A stretch of DNA of 64,000 bases from Balanoglossus misakiensis (GCA_040954595.2 JBECUI020000027.1:372001-436000); one strand, 5' to 3'; numbered from the stretch's first letter, positions 10,399 to 21,941 are shown. Notes: generated by a model not told the origin, from the sequence alone. Numbers and translations are program-made.

Positions 10399-10427
10399 TT
10401 GATAAAATCCAGATAAGGAGATAGACT
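10399..10427 (+). promoter_or_regulatory. Cassette 2 promoter next to a poly-C run
   Basis: TTGATA 10399-10404, 17-nt spacer, TAGACT 10422-10427; eight C upstream. Confidence 0.6.
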
Positions 10428-10495
10428 GGAAAACAGATGCAAATCTAGTAAACTAAAGCCTTGTAAGAGGCTATTTTTAAGGAGGCATACCAAAG

Positions 10496-11696
10496 ATGAT
10501 TAGCAATTTAAGGAAACTCACTCACTCACTCACTCACTCACTCACTCACTCACTCACTCACTCACTCACTCACTCACTCACTCACCAACTCTTGCGCGCT
10601 AGAACCCCAAAGAAAGCCTAATTCCCTTCGCCGTTTTTCCCCGTTAAAAGCAATACTTTTCTGTCTAATCCCAGCACTTTTCCTGACAAGCTGCGGTCCC
10701 ACCGGTCCGAGCCGTGAAACCCTCATAACAACTTTGACCATCAACGGCCTGGAGGGAGCGGCAACAGTTGATGAAACCAAAGCCGTTTTTTCTTTTGATA
10801 AACTAGACTCAGGTGCGGTAAGCACCTTTGACCTCAGCGTATCCCCCGGGGCCACGGTTACCCATGCCGACGGTACCGCTCTGACAGCTGAGAATCTTGT
10901 TCTTGGCGAGGAATTCCCCGTGCTCGTTACCGCAGAGGATGGACTTACTACCCAAACCTACACCCTATTAATTACCGGAGATATTTTCATTACCAACAAA
11001 TACAGCAACGGCTACTATGTCTGGTTTGACCTAACCTTGCATCAAAATGCGACGGTGGATTTCTACGCAGTAGAAGAAGGCACTACCCTGCCCAGCGCCG
11101 CTTCCGTTGCGGCCATGACTGACACCGATGGCGACCAAGCCGTCGACGGTCAACACTTCAGAGATGACTTGGTTGCCGGGGAAGCCCACCGTATTGTTCT
11201 CTACAACCTGGACACTTCCAAAAACTACGATATTGGCAGCTATTTCAGTGATGCTAAGTATCCCGGCTCTCACGCCGCTGTATTGACACAGATGACTACA
11301 GCCGCAGAACCCAGCACCACGGGCAAGGTGGTTTGGCAGGCTTACGAAGGGCAGCGAATCATTCTGCCGCCTGCAAGGTTGATGTCAAGGAATGATATAA
11401 CTACTGGAACCAAACCTCATGCTCTTCATGTGAAAAAAACTACGGCAGAGGGGGAGGAAGTCATCAAGAAGAATTTATATTTTATATTTTCTGATTCTTA
11501 TACGATCGGCAGTGATTACAACCAAGCTATTCATCAGACTATAGAGGTTATTATTGATCCTAGGGGACATTATTTCATAAATTTTACAGATGCTATGAAA
11601 TCACAAGAAGGTATATATTGGGTTCGATGGTCGTCAGCATTGGACGATACCGATTCCCCCGATGACTATATTGATTTGCGCATCATAGAAAGGTAG
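10496..11696 (+). CDS. Phase-variable lipoprotein cassette 2 (OFF register)
   Basis: SD AAGGAGG, ATG 10496, leader MISNLRK, then (ACTC)17. The body is uninterrupted to TAG 11696 but lies +1 to the ATG. The in-frame part entering from the tract encodes an Arg/Lys-rich n-region, a hydrophobic core and lipobox LFLTSC followed by GPTGPSRETL. Without an in-register start the only in-frame initiation codon is a poor TTG at 10734, after the signal peptide. The body has a conserved ~200-residue N-terminal part (ATVDFYAVEEGTTLP, HRIVLYNLDTSKNYDIGSY, GQRIILPPARL), a variable block unique to this copy (TKPHALHVKKTT...SDSYTIGSDYNQ), and the conserved end SPDDYIDLRIIER. Losing one ACTC unit would join ATG and body into a ~400-residue surface lipoprotein. 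Confidence 0.75.
10516..10583 (+). repeat. (ACTC)17 tract of cassette 2
   Basis: Seventeen perfect units; OFF by one. Confidence 0.95.
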
Positions 11697-12062
11697 TCTT
11701 TGTCTCGGCAGGGAATGTGCCGTTCTCATGCTGGGACGGCTGCCAAGAATGCCATGGAGAAAGAAATGCCATGAAGAAAGAAAAGAAAGGCTCCCCTTGG
11801 GGCCCAAATGATGACTTTCCAGCAACTTCTAGGCCTAAGCAGTCCCTCGGGGACTAGAGGGAGTAAAAACGATAAGAAGAATCTGCTTACTGGTACCCCA
11901 AAAGCCCTAGAATAGGCTTTCGGGGTGTGCCCGCTCCCAGATGCCCGGGAAACCCTAGCCAGCACCCTAATTCCCTATGGCTACTACGCTTTTTCTCAAG
12001 TTACTGACCAAAGAACAGACCATTTCTCCCCTTACCAAACAATAAAGAGATAACACCCCCCC

Positions 12063-12091
12063 TTGATAAAATCCAGATAGCGAGATAGACT
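12063..12091 (+). promoter_or_regulatory. Cassette 3 promoter next to a poly-C run
   Basis: TTGATA 12063-12068, 17-nt spacer, TAGACT 12086-12091; seven C upstream. The preceding 11697-12062 is conserved intercassette DNA with a small duplication near 11755-11775. Confidence 0.6.
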
Positions 12092-12159
12092 GAAGCTTAA
12101 GTTCAAATCTAGTAAACTAAAGCCTTGTAAGAGGCTATTTTTAAGGAGGCATACCAAAG

Positions 12160-13342
12160 ATGATTAGCAATTTAAGGAAACAAACTCACTCACTCACTCA
12201 CTCACTCACTCACTCACTCACTCACTCACTCACTCCCCAGCTCTTGCGCGCTAGAACTCCAAAGAAAGCCTAATTCCCTTCGCCGTTTTTCCCCGTTAAA
12301 AGCAATACTTTTCTGTATAATCCCAGCGCTGTTCCTGACAGGCTGCGGCAGCCCCACTCCGAGCAGTGAAGCCCTCATAACAACTTTGACCATCAACGGC
12401 CTGGAGGGAGCGGCAACAGTTGATGAAACCAAAGCCGTTTTTTCTTTTGATAAACTCGACTCCGGTGCGGTGACCGCCTTTGACCTCAGCGTATCCCCCG
12501 GGGCCACGGTGACCCATGCCGACGGTACCGCTCTGACAGCTGAGAATCTTGTTCTTGGCGAGGAATTTCCCGTGCTCGTTACCGCAGAAGATGGGCTTAC
12601 TACCCAAACCTACACCCTGTTAATTACTGGAGATATTTTCATTACCAACAAATACAGCAACGGCTACTATGTCTGGTTTGACCTAACCTTGCATCAAAAC
12701 GCTACGGTGGATTTCTACGCAGTAGAAGAAGGCACTACCCTGCCCAGCGCCGCTTCCGTGACGGCCATGGATGACACCGATGGCGACCAAGCCGTCGACG
12801 GTCAACACTTCCGAGATGCTTTGGTTGCCGGGGAACCCCACCGGATTGTTCTCTACAACCTGGACACCTCCAAAAACTACGATATTGGCAGCTATTTCAA
12901 CGATGGTAAGTATCCCGGCTCTCACGCCGCTGTATTGACACAAATGACTACAGCCGCAGAACCCAGCACCACGGGCAAGGTGGTTTGGCAGGCTTACGAA
13001 GGGCAGCGAATCATTCTGCCGCCTGCAAGGTTATTGTCAAATAACGATCTATCTGGACAAGATACGCACGTACTTTCCGTACGGAGAACTGTGGCAGGAG
13101 TGGAGGAGAACCTTTATGCTGTATATGAATTCATTCCAGGTACCTATCAAGCAGGCTCTGATTTCACCCGTTACGGCACAGCTGCTCAGACTATAGAGAT
13201 TATTATTGATCCTCTGGGATATTATTTCATGAATTTTACAGATGCTATGAAATCACAAGAAGGCATATATTGGGTTCAAAGGTCAGTGGGAGGTACCGAT
13301 TCCCCCGATGACTATATTGATTTGCGCATCATAGAAAGGTAG
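12160..13342 (+). CDS. Phase-variable lipoprotein cassette 3 (OFF register)
   Basis: SD and ATG 12160, leader ending AGGAAACAA (a 4-nt CAAA addition that acts as a degenerate unit), then (ACTC)13. The body frame is +1 to the ATG, otherwise intact to 13342. The lipobox differs from cassettes 1 and 2: LFLTGC followed by GSPTPSSEAL. The variable block is the most divergent of the eight tandem copies (SGQDTHVLSVRRTVAGVEEN, then FIPGTYQAGSDFTRYGTAAQ), and the end SPDDYIDLRIIER is conserved. The N-terminal and C-terminal blocks are in a combination not seen in another copy, consistent with mosaic exchange. Confidence 0.75.
12184..12235 (+). repeat. (ACTC)13 tract of cassette 3
   Basis: Thirteen units preceded by CAAA and followed by CCCC in place of CACC; OFF by one. 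Confidence 0.95.
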
Positions 13343-13692
13343 TCTTTGTCTCAGCAGGGGATGTGCCGTTCTCATGCTGGGACGGCTGCCAAGGATGCCA
13401 TAAAGAGAGAAAAAAAGGCTCCCCTTGGGACCCTCATGATGACTTGACAGTAACTTCCCAGGCTTAATCAGTCCCTCGGAGACTAGAGGGAGTAAAAACG
13501 ATAAGAAGAATCTGCTTACTGGTACCCCCAAAGCCCTAGGATAGGCTTTCGGGGTGTGCCCTCTCCCAGATGCCTTGAAAACCTTAGCCAGCACCCTAAT
13601 TCCCTATGGCTACTACGCTTTTCTCAAGTTATTGACCAAGAAAAGATCATTTCACCCCCTTACCAAACAATAAAGAGATAACACACACCCCC

Positions 13693-13721
13693 TTGATAAA
13701 ATCCAGATAGCGAGATAGACT
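13693..13721 (+). promoter_or_regulatory. Cassette 4 promoter next to a short poly-C run
   Basis: TTGATA 13693-13698, 17-nt spacer, TAGACT 13716-13721; five C preceded by ACACAC, the shortest run in the family. Confidence 0.6.
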
Positions 13722-13789
13722 GAAAGTTAAGTTCAAATCTAGTAAACTAAAGCCTTGTAAGAGGCTATTTTTAAGGAGGCATACCAAAG

Positions 13790-14973
13790 ATGATTAGCAA
13801 TTTAAGCAAACTCACTCACTCACTCACTCACTCACTCACTCACTCACTCACTCACTCACCAACTCTTGCGCGCTAGAACTCCACAGAAAGCCTAATTCCC
13901 TTCGCCGTTTTTCCCCGTTAAAAGCAATACTTTTCTGTCTAATCCCAGCACTTTTCCTGACAAGCTGCGGCCCCACCGGTCCAAGTCGAGAAACCCTCAT
14001 AACAACTTTGACCATCAACGGCCTGGAGGGAGCGGCAACAGTTGATGAAACCAAAGCCGTTTTTTCTTTTGATAAACTCGATCCCAGTATGATAAGCACC
14101 TTTGACCTCAGAGTATCCCCCGGGGCCACGGTTACCCATGCCGACGGTACCGCTCTGACGGCTGAAAATCTTCTTATCGGCGAGGAATTCCCCGTGCTCG
14201 TTACCGCAGAGGATGGACTTACTACCCAAACCTACACCCTGTTAATTACTGGGGATATGCTCATTACCAACAAATACAGCAACGGCTACTATGTCTGGTT
14301 TGACCTAACCTTGCATCAAAACGCTACGGTGGATTTCTACGCAGTAGAAGAAGGAACGACCCTACCCAGCGCCGCTTCCGTAGCGGCCATGGATGACACC
14401 GATGGCGACCAGCCCGCCGACGGTCGGCACTTCAGAGATGCCTTGATTGCCGGGGAACCCCACCGTATTGTTCTCTACAACCTGGACACTTCCAAAAACT
14501 ACGATATTGGCAGCTATTTCAGTGATGCTAAGTATCCCGGCTCTCACGCCGCTGTATTGACACAGATGACTACAGCCGCAGAACCCAGCACCACGGGTAA
14601 GGTGGTTTGGCAGGCTTATGAAGGGCAGCGAATCATTCTGCCGCCTGCAAGGTTGTTGTCAAATAATGATCTATCTGCTGGAACATCCGAAACTCAGTCT
14701 CTTGCCACACGAAAAACTACAGCAGAGGGAGAGGAAGTCATCTACAGAAGTATATATGTACTCACTCCAAATTCATATTTCAATGGCGCTGATCACGAGC
14801 TAGCTATTCATCAGACTATAGAGGTTATTATTGATTCTATGGGACATTATTTCATAAATTTTACAGATGTTATGAAATCACAAGAAGGCATATATTGGTT
14901 TCGATGGACGCCAGTCCTTCTCGGTACCTTGTCCCCCGATGACTATATTGATTTGCGCATCATAGAAAGGTAG
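13790..14973 (+). CDS. Phase-variable lipoprotein cassette 4 (OFF register)
   Basis: SD AAGGAGG, ATG 13790, leader with AGCAAA in place of AGGAAA, then (ACTC)12. The body is +2 to the ATG and uninterrupted to 14973. Lipobox LFLTSC, then GPTGPSRETL and the segment LDPSMISTFDLRVSPG, which is shared only with cassette 1. It then has NLLIGEEF and ITGDMLITNK where cassette 1 has NLVLGEEF and ITGDIFITNK, and returns to near-identity with cassette 1 in the variable block (SIYVLTPNSYFNGAD). This in-and-out pattern of similarity is what patchwise gene conversion gives. Confidence 0.75.
13810..13857 (+). repeat. (ACTC)12 tract of cassette 4
   Basis: Twelve perfect units; OFF by two. Confidence 0.95.
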
Positions 14974-15323
14974 TCTTTGTCTCGGCAGGGGATGTGCCGT
15001 TCTCATGCTGGGACGGCTGCCAAGAATGCCATGGAGAAAGAAAAAAAAGGCTCCCCTTGGGGCCCAAATGATGACTTGACAGTAACTTTCCAGGCTTAAT
15101 CAGTCCCTCGGGGGCTAGAGGGAGTAAAAACGATAAGAAGAATCTGCTTACTGGTATCCCCAAAGCCCTAGGACAGGCTCTCGGGGTGTGCCCGCTCCCA
15201 GATGCCCGGGAAACCCTAGCCAGAACCCTAATTCCCTATGGCTACTACGCTTTTTCTCAAGTTATTGACCAAAGAACAGACCATTTCTCCCCTTACCAAA
15301 CAATAAAGAGATAACACCCCCCC

Positions 15324-15352
15324 TTGATAAAATCCAGATAAGGAGATAAACT
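15324..15352 (+). promoter_or_regulatory. Cassette 5 promoter next to a poly-C run
   Basis: TTGATA 15324-15329, 17-nt spacer, TAAACT 15347-15352; seven C upstream. Confidence 0.6.
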
Positions 15353-15419
15353 GAAAGTTAAGTTCAAATCTAGTAAACTAAAGCCTTGTAAGAGGCTATT
15401 TTTAAGGAGGCATACAAAG

Positions 15420-16612
15420 ATGATCAGCAATTTAAGGAAACTCACTCACTCACTCACTCACTCACTCACTCACTCACTCACTCACTCACTCACTCACTCA
15501 CCAACTCTTGCGCGCTAGAACTCCAAAGAAAGCCTAATTCCCTTCGCCGTTTTTCCCCGTTAAAAGCAATACTTTTCTGTATAATCCCAGCGCTGTTCCT
15601 GACAGGCTGCGGCAGCCCCACTCCGAGCAGTGAAGCCCTCATAACAACCTTGACCATCAACGGCCTGGAGGGAGTGGCAACAATTGAGGGAACCAAAGCC
15701 GTTTTTTCTTTTGATAAACTAGACTCAGGTGCGGTGACCGCCTTTGACCTCAGCGTATCCCCCGGGGCCACGGTGACCCATGCCGACGGTACCGCTCTGA
15801 CGGCTGAAAATCTTCTTATCGGCGAGGAATTCCCCGTGCTCGTTACCGCAGAGGATGGACTTACTACCCAAACCTACACCTTATTGATTACCGGGGATAT
15901 TTTCATTACCAACAAATACAGCAACGGCTACTACGTCTGGTTTGACCTAACCTTGCATCAAAATGCTACGGTGGATTTCTACGCAGTAGAAGAAGGCACT
16001 ACCCTACCCAGCGCTGCTTCCGTAGCGGCCATGGATGACACCGATGGCGACCAAGCCGTTGACGGTCAACACTTCAGAGATGACTTGGTTGCCGGGGAAT
16101 CCCACCGTATTGTTCTTTATAACTTGGACACCTCCAAAAACTACGATATTGGCGGCTATTTCAGTGATGGTAAGTATCCCGGCTCTCACGCCGCTGTATT
16201 GACACAGATGACTACAGCCGCAGAACCCAGCACCACGGGTAAGGTGGTTTGGCAGGCTTACGAAGGGCAGCGAATCATTCTGCCGCCTGCAAGGTTGTTG
16301 TCAAATAATGATCTTGCTGGAACATCCCTCTCTCATTCTCTTAATGTGCAAAAAACTACGGCAGAGGGGGAGGTAGTCATCTATGGCAGTATATTTATAT
16401 TCATTCCAGGTACTTATCAAATTGGCTCTGATTACGACTCAGCTGTTTATCAGACTGTAGAGATTATTATTGATTCTAGGGGACATTATTTCATAAATTT
16501 TACAGATGTTATGAAATCGCTAGAAGGTATATATTGGGTTCGATGGACGGCAGACGCTCGGGATACCGATTCCCCCGATGACTATATTGATTTGCGCATA
16601 ATAGAAAGGTAG
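15420..16612 (+). CDS. Phase-variable lipoprotein cassette 5 (OFF register)
   Basis: ATG 15420 sits one base closer to the SD than in other copies (CATACAAAG). After the leader MISNLRK comes (ACTC)15. The body is +2 to the ATG and intact to 16612. Lipobox LFLTGC with GSPTPSSEAL as in cassette 3, but the next segment reads GVATIEGTKAVF, unique to this copy. The variable block (VVIYGSIFIFIPGTYQIGSDYDSAVYQ, here split for length) is nearly that of cassette 6, although the N-terminal blocks of 5 and 6 differ. Confidence 0.75.
15440..15499 (+). repeat. (ACTC)15 tract of cassette 5
   Basis: Fifteen perfect units; OFF by two. Confidence 0.95.
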
Positions 16613-16794
16613 TCTTTGTCTCGGCAGGGGATGTGCCGTTCTCATGCTGGGACGGCTGCCAAGAATGCCATGGAGAAAGAAAAGAAAGGCTCCCGTTGGG
16701 GCCAAAATGATGACTTTTCAGTAACTTCCAGGCCTAAGCAGTCCCTCGGAGACTAGAGGGAGTAAAAACGATAAGAAGAATCTGCTTACTGGTA

Positions 16795-16824
16795 CCCCGA
16801 AAGCCCTAGAATAGGCTTTCGGGG
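16795..16824. repeat. Perfect 11-bp hairpin in intercassette DNA
   Basis: CCCCGAAAGCC (16795-16805), loop CTAGAATA, GGCTTTCGGGG (16814-16824). The same element, with a few mismatches, sits at the equivalent place after the other cassettes. No T run follows, so it is not a classical terminator. Confidence 0.7.
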
Positions 16825-16963
16825 TGTGCCCGCTCCCAGATGCCTGGAAAACCCTAGCCAGCACCCTAATTCCCTATGGCTACTACGCTTTTTCTCAAGT
16901 TATTGACCAAGAAAAGATCATTTCACCCCCTTACCAAACAATAAAGAGATAATACCCCCCCCC

Positions 16964-16992
16964 TTGATAAAATCCAGATAGCGAGATAGACT
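16964..16992 (+). promoter_or_regulatory. Cassette 6 promoter next to a poly-C run
   Basis: TTGATA 16964-16969, 17-nt spacer, TAGACT 16987-16992; nine C upstream. Confidence 0.6.
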
Positions 16993-17060
16993 AAAGCTTA
17001 AGTTCAAATCTAGTAAACTAAAGCCTTGTAAGAGGCTATTTTTAAGGAGGCATGCCAAAG

Positions 17061-18240
17061 ATGATTAGCAATTTAAGGAAACAAACTCACTCACTCACTC
17101 ACTCACTCACTCACTCACTCACTCACCAGCTCTTGCGCGCTAGAACCCCAAAGAAAGCCTAATTCCCTTCGCCGTTTTTCCCCGTTAAAAGCAATACTTT
17201 TCTGTCTAATCCCAGCACTTTTCCTGACAAGCTGCGGTCCCACCGGTCCGAGCCGTGAAACCCTCATAACAACTTTGACCATCAACGGCCTGGAGGGAGC
17301 GGCAACAGTTGATGAAACCAAAGCCGTTTTTTCTTTTGATAAACTAGACTCAGGAGCGGTAAGCACCTTTGACCTCAGCGTATCCCCCGGGGCCACGGTT
17401 ACCCATGCCGACGGTACCGCTCTGACAGCTGAGAATCTTGTTCTTGGCGAGGAATTTCCCGTGCTCGTTACCGCAGAAGATGGGCTTACTACCCAAACCT
17501 ACACCCTATTAATTACCGGGGATATGCTCATTACCAACAAATACAGCAACGGCTACTATGTCTGGTTTGACCTAACCTTGCATCAAAACGCTACGGTGGA
17601 TTTCTACGCAGTAGAAGAAGGAACGACCCTGCCCAGCGCCGCTTCCGTGACGGCCATGGATGACACCGATGGCGACCAAGCCGTCGACGGTCAACACTTC
17701 AGAGATGACTTGATTGCCGGGGAACCCCACCGTATTGTTCTCTACAACCTGGACACTTCCAAAAACTACGATATTGGCAGCTATTTCAGTGATGCTAAGT
17801 ATCCTGACTCTCACGCCGCTGTATTGACACAGATGACTACAGCCGCAGAACCCAGCACCACGGGCAAGGTGGTTTGGCAGGCTTACGAAGGGCAGCGAAT
17901 CATTCTGCCGCCTGCAAGGTTGTTGTCAAATAACGATATACCTGTTGGAACAACCGAATCTCATTCTCTTCATGTGCAAAAAACTACGGCAGAGGGGGAG
18001 GTAGTCATCTATGGCAGTATATTTATATTCATTCCAGGTACTTATCTATTCGGCACTGATTACGACCCAGCTGTTTATCAGACTGTAGAGATTATTATTG
18101 ATTCTAGGGGACATTATTTCATAAATTTTACAGATGTTATGAAATCACTAGAAGGTATATATTGGGTTCGATGGACGCATACATATCAGGATACCGATTC
18201 CCCCGATGACTATATTGATTTGCGCATCATAGAAAGGTAG
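17061..18240 (+). CDS. Phase-variable lipoprotein cassette 6 (OFF register)
   Basis: ATG 17061 with SD; a single base change also makes an in-frame ATG at 17052 inside the SD-ATG spacer, unique to this copy. The leader has the same 4-nt addition as cassette 3 (AAACAAACTC), then (ACTC)10. The body is +1 to the ATG and intact to 18240. Lipobox LFLTSC with GPTGPSRETL. The N-terminal part is like cassette 2, and the variable block is like cassette 5 (VIYGSIFIFIPGTYLFGTDY). So its two halves match different siblings. Confidence 0.75.
17085..17124 (+). repeat. (ACTC)10 tract of cassette 6
   Basis: Ten units preceded by one degenerate ACAA unit; OFF by one. Confidence 0.95.
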
Positions 18241-18591
18241 TCTTTGTCTCGGCAGGGGATGTGCCGTTCTCATGCTGGGACGGCTGCCAAGAATGCCATG
18301 AAGAAAGAAAAGAAAGGCTCCCCTTGGGGCCAAAATGATGACTTTTCAGTAACTTCCAGGCCTAAGCAGTCCCTCGGGGACTAGAGGGAGTAAAAACGAT
18401 AAGAAGAATCTGCTTACTGGTACCCCCAAAGCCCTAGGACAGGCTCTCGGGGGTGTGCCCGCCCCCAGATGCCCGGGAAACCCTAGCCAGCACCCTAATT
18501 CCCTATGGCTACTACGCTTTTTCTCAAGTTATTGACCAAGAAAAGATCATTTCACCCCCTTACCAAACAATAAAGAGATAATACCCCCCCC

Positions 18592-18620
18592 TTGATAAAA
18601 TCCAGATAGCGAGATAGACT
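18592..18620 (+). promoter_or_regulatory. Cassette 7 promoter next to a poly-C run
   Basis: TTGATA 18592-18597, 17-nt spacer, TAGACT 18615-18620; eight C upstream. Confidence 0.6.
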
Positions 18621-18688
18621 GAAAGTTAAGTTCAAATCTAGTAAACTAAAGCCTTGTAAGAGGCTATTTTTAAGGAGGCATACCAAAG

Positions 18689-19876
18689 ATGATTAGCAAT
18701 TTAAGGAAACTCACTCACTCACTCACTCACTCACTCACTCACTCACTCACTCACTCACTCACTCACTCACCAGCTCTTGCGCGTTAGGACTTCAAAGAAA
18801 GCCTAATTCCCTTCGCCGTTTTTCCCCGTTAAAAGCAATACTTTTCTGTTTAATCCCAGCACTTTTCCTGACAAGCTGCGGCCCCACCGGTCCAAGTCGA
18901 GAAACCCTCATAACAACTTTGACCATCAACGGCCTGGAGGGAGCGGCAACAGTTGATGAAACCAAAGCCGTTTTTTCTTTTGATAAACTAGACTCAGGTG
19001 CGGTGACCGCCTTTGACCTCAGCGTATCCCCCGGGCCACGGTGACCCATGCCGATGGTACCGCTCTGACGGCTGAAAATCTTCTTATCGGCGAGGAGTTC
19101 CCCGTGCTCGTTACCGACAGAGGATGGACTTACTACCCAAACCTACACCCTATTAATTACCGGAGATATTTTCATTACCAACAAATACAGCAACGGCTAC
19201 TATGTCTGGTTTGACCTAACCTTGCATCAAAATGCGACGGTGGATTTCTACGCAGTAGAAGAAGGCACTACCCTACCCAGCGCCGCTTCCGTTGCGGCCA
19301 TGGATGACACCGATGGCGACCAGGCCGTTGACGGTCGGCACTTCAGAGATGCCTTGATTGCTGGGGAACCCCACCGGATTGTTCTCTACAACCTGGGACA
19401 CTTCCAAAAACTACGATATTGGCAGCTATTTCAGTGATGCTAAGTATCCCGGCTCTCACGCCGCTGTATTGACACAGATGACTACAGCCGCAGAACCCAG
19501 CACCACGGGCAAGGTGGTTTGGTCGGCTTACGAAGGGCAGCGAATTATTTTGCCGCCTGCAAGGTTGTTGTCAAATAACGATATACCTGCTGGAACAATC
19601 GAATCTCATACTCTTCGTTCGCAAAAAACTACTGGCAGAGGGGGAGGTAGGCAACTATTCCTTATTTTTTCTAATTCCAGGTACTTATCAATTCGGCGGT
19701 GCTTACGACCCAGCTGTTGATCATACTATAGAGATTATTATTGCTCCTCTGGGATATTATTTCATAATTTTAAGGATGTTATGAAATCACAAGAAGGCAT
19801 ATATTGGGTTCGAATGACGGAGGGAGGTACCGATTCCCCCGATGACTATATTGATTTGCGCATCATAGAAAGGTAA
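18689..19876 (+). pseudogene. Lipoprotein cassette 7, multiply frameshifted
   Basis: ATG 18689, (ACTC)15, body +2 to the ATG. Beyond the register, several single-base changes break the body against its siblings: a lost G near 19035, an added A near 19117, an added G near 19396, an added T near 19633 and lost bases near 19766-19775. It ends AGG TAA where other copies have AGG TAG. Lipobox LFLTSC, GPTGPSRETL. It cannot make a full protein but could donate sequence to neighbours by recombination. Confidence 0.75.
18709..18768 (+). repeat. (ACTC)15 tract of cassette 7
   Basis: Fifteen perfect units; OFF by two. Confidence 0.95.
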
Positions 19877-20216
19877 GTCTTTATCCTTCCAGGGTAGATG
19901 CCGTTCACATGCTGGGACGGCTGCCAAAAATGCATGGAGAAAAGAAGGCACCCGTTGGGGCCAAAATGATGACTTTTCAGCAACTTCCAGGCTTAAGCAG
20001 TCCCTCCGGGACTAGAGGAGTAAAAACGATAAGAAGAATCTGCTTACTGGTACCCCGAAAGCCCTAGAATAGGCTTTCGGGGTGCCCGCTCCCCGATGCC
20101 CGGGAAACCTTAGCCAGCACCCTAATTCCCTATGGCTACTACGCTTTTTCTCAAGTTACTGACCAAGAAAAGATCATTTCACCCCTTACCAAACAATAAA
20201 TGAGATACCCCCCCCC

Positions 20217-20244
20217 TTGATAAAATCAGATAGCGGGATAAACT
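20217..20244 (+). promoter_or_regulatory. Cassette 8 promoter, spacer shortened to 16
   Basis: TTGATA 20217-20222, 16-nt spacer (one C lost), TAAACT 20239-20244; nine C upstream. Confidence 0.5.
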
Positions 20245-20310
20245 GAAGCTAAGTTCAAATCTAGTAAACCAAAGCCTTGTAAGAGGCTATTTTTAAGGAG
20301 GCATACAAAG

Positions 20311-21430
20311 ATGTTCAGCAATTTAAGGAAACTCACTCACTCACCAGCCTTGCGCGCTAGAACTCCAAAGAAAGCCTAATTCCCTTCGCCGTTTTTCCCC
20401 GTTAAAAGCAATACTTTTCTGTCTAATCCCAGCACTTTTCCTGACAGGCTGCGGCAGCCCCACTCCGAGCCGTGAAGCCCTCATAACAACTTTGACCATC
20501 AACGGCCTGGAGGGAGCGGCAACAGTTGATGAAACCAAAGCCGTTTTTTCTTTTGATAAACTAGACTCAGGTGCGGTGACCGCCTTTGACCTCAGCGTAT
20601 CCCCCGGGGCCACGGTGACCCATGCCGACGGTACCGCTCTGACGGCTAAAAATCTTCTTATTGGCGAGGAATTCCCGTGCTCGTTACTGCAGAGGATGGA
20701 CTTACTACCCAAACCTACACCCTGTTGATTACCGGGGATATTCTGATTACCAACAAATACAGCAACGGCTACTATGTCTGGTTTGACCTAACCTTGCATC
20801 AAAATGCTACGGTGGATTTCTACGCTGTAGAGGAAGGAACGACCCTGTCCAGCGCCGCTTCCGTTGCGGCCATGGATGACGCCGATGGCGACCAGGCCGT
20901 TGACGGACAACACTTCAGAGATGCCTTGATTGCTGGGGAACCCCACCGTATTGTTCTCTACAACCTGGACACTTCCAAAAACTACGATATTGGCAGCTAT
21001 TTCAGTGATGGTGAGTACCCTGACTCTCACGCCGCTGTATTGACACAAATGACTACAGCGCAGAACCCAGCACTACGGGCAAGGTGGTTTGGTCGGCTTA
21101 CGAAGGTCAAAAAATAATTTTCCCTCCTATAAGGTTGTTGTCGAGAGGAAATAGGAATAGGTTGTTTTTCTCAAGAATTGAGGGACAGAACCATCTTCCC
21201 ATTTATATAGTGGTAGACGACAAGGGTACCTGGGGCTGGGGCGGTGCGTATATTGCCGATATTCATAGTACGATGAGCGTTTTTTATGATTCTAGGGACT
21301 ACATCTCCATAAAAATTGAAGGTGTTGCAAAGTCACTGGAACTTCCTATTACCTAAGCACACAGACAGACGAATCCCATGCCCCTTCTGATGATGATAGC
21401 TTTATTGATTTGCAAGTGCTAGAACGGTAG
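20311..21430 (+). pseudogene. Lipoprotein cassette 8, short tract and several frameshifts
   Basis: ATG 20311 (leader MFSNLRK), only three ACTC units, then a 1-nt deletion just downstream (CCAGCCTTGCG for CCAGCTCTTGCG). Body frame +1 to the ATG. Lipobox LFLTGC, GSPTPSREAL. Further shifts lie near 20672 (one C lost), 21057 (one C lost) and about 21345, after which the natural C-terminus (SDDDSFIDLQVLER) is read to 21430. Its C-terminal third is of a different type from cassettes 1-7 and resembles cassette 9. With so few units the switch is probably locked. Confidence 0.7.
20331..20342 (+). repeat. (ACTC)3 residual tract of cassette 8
   Basis: Three units only, the shortest in the window. Confidence 0.9.
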
Positions 21431-21524
21431 TTTTCTCCCATTCCCACAAGGGCCTGGATTTATGAATTTTCTTTTCCATTGTTTGGCTTTGTAGAAAGCT
21501 GACCCTTGTAAAGTTGGGGACTGC

Positions 21525-21650
21525 GTTAGGGATGCGGAGGGTGGCCGTCAGTCTCTGACTGGCGGCCAGATCCACCCGCCAGTAGGCGGGTGAGCCGTAG
21601 CGATAGCGGAGCCCGTAGCAGCCCGACCCCGGCAAAGCCGGGGGAACGCC
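21525..21650. repeat. Cluster of palindromes (REP-like)
   Basis: Three hairpins lie side by side: GGCCGTCAGTC/GACTGGCGGCC, CACCCGCC/GGCGGGTG and CCCCGGC/GCCGGGG (21627-21643). Part of it (the last hairpin and the following AACGCC-AATTCTTTATTT) recurs between the small lipoprotein genes downstream. A minus-strand ORF through this block is composition-driven and not called. Confidence 0.55.
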
Positions 21651-21941
21651 CAATTCTTTATTTGTCAGATCAGATTTTATTGTCGCTAAGGTAGAGTGGA
21701 AAAGGATTTTTATCTTCTTTTCCTTTTTTAAGCTATGATTTCTCCTTTTACAACCCTGCTCCTGGGAATGCTTTGTCTTGTGAAAAATATGGAGGGAGGG
21801 GGGAGAGATGTATTTCTTTGTGTGATAGAGGGTTATGAAAAAAGCCATCGGGGGAGGGGAGCTTAGGTGTTTTTGATCATATTATTCGATACATTCACAA
21901 TGTGGGGGTAGAATGGTATAAGTCAATAATCAGGAGTGTGT

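Noticed and set aside
21402-21848. Minus-strand ORF of 148 codons
   Set aside because: It runs through a palindrome cluster and spacer DNA, has no SD and only low-complexity composition.
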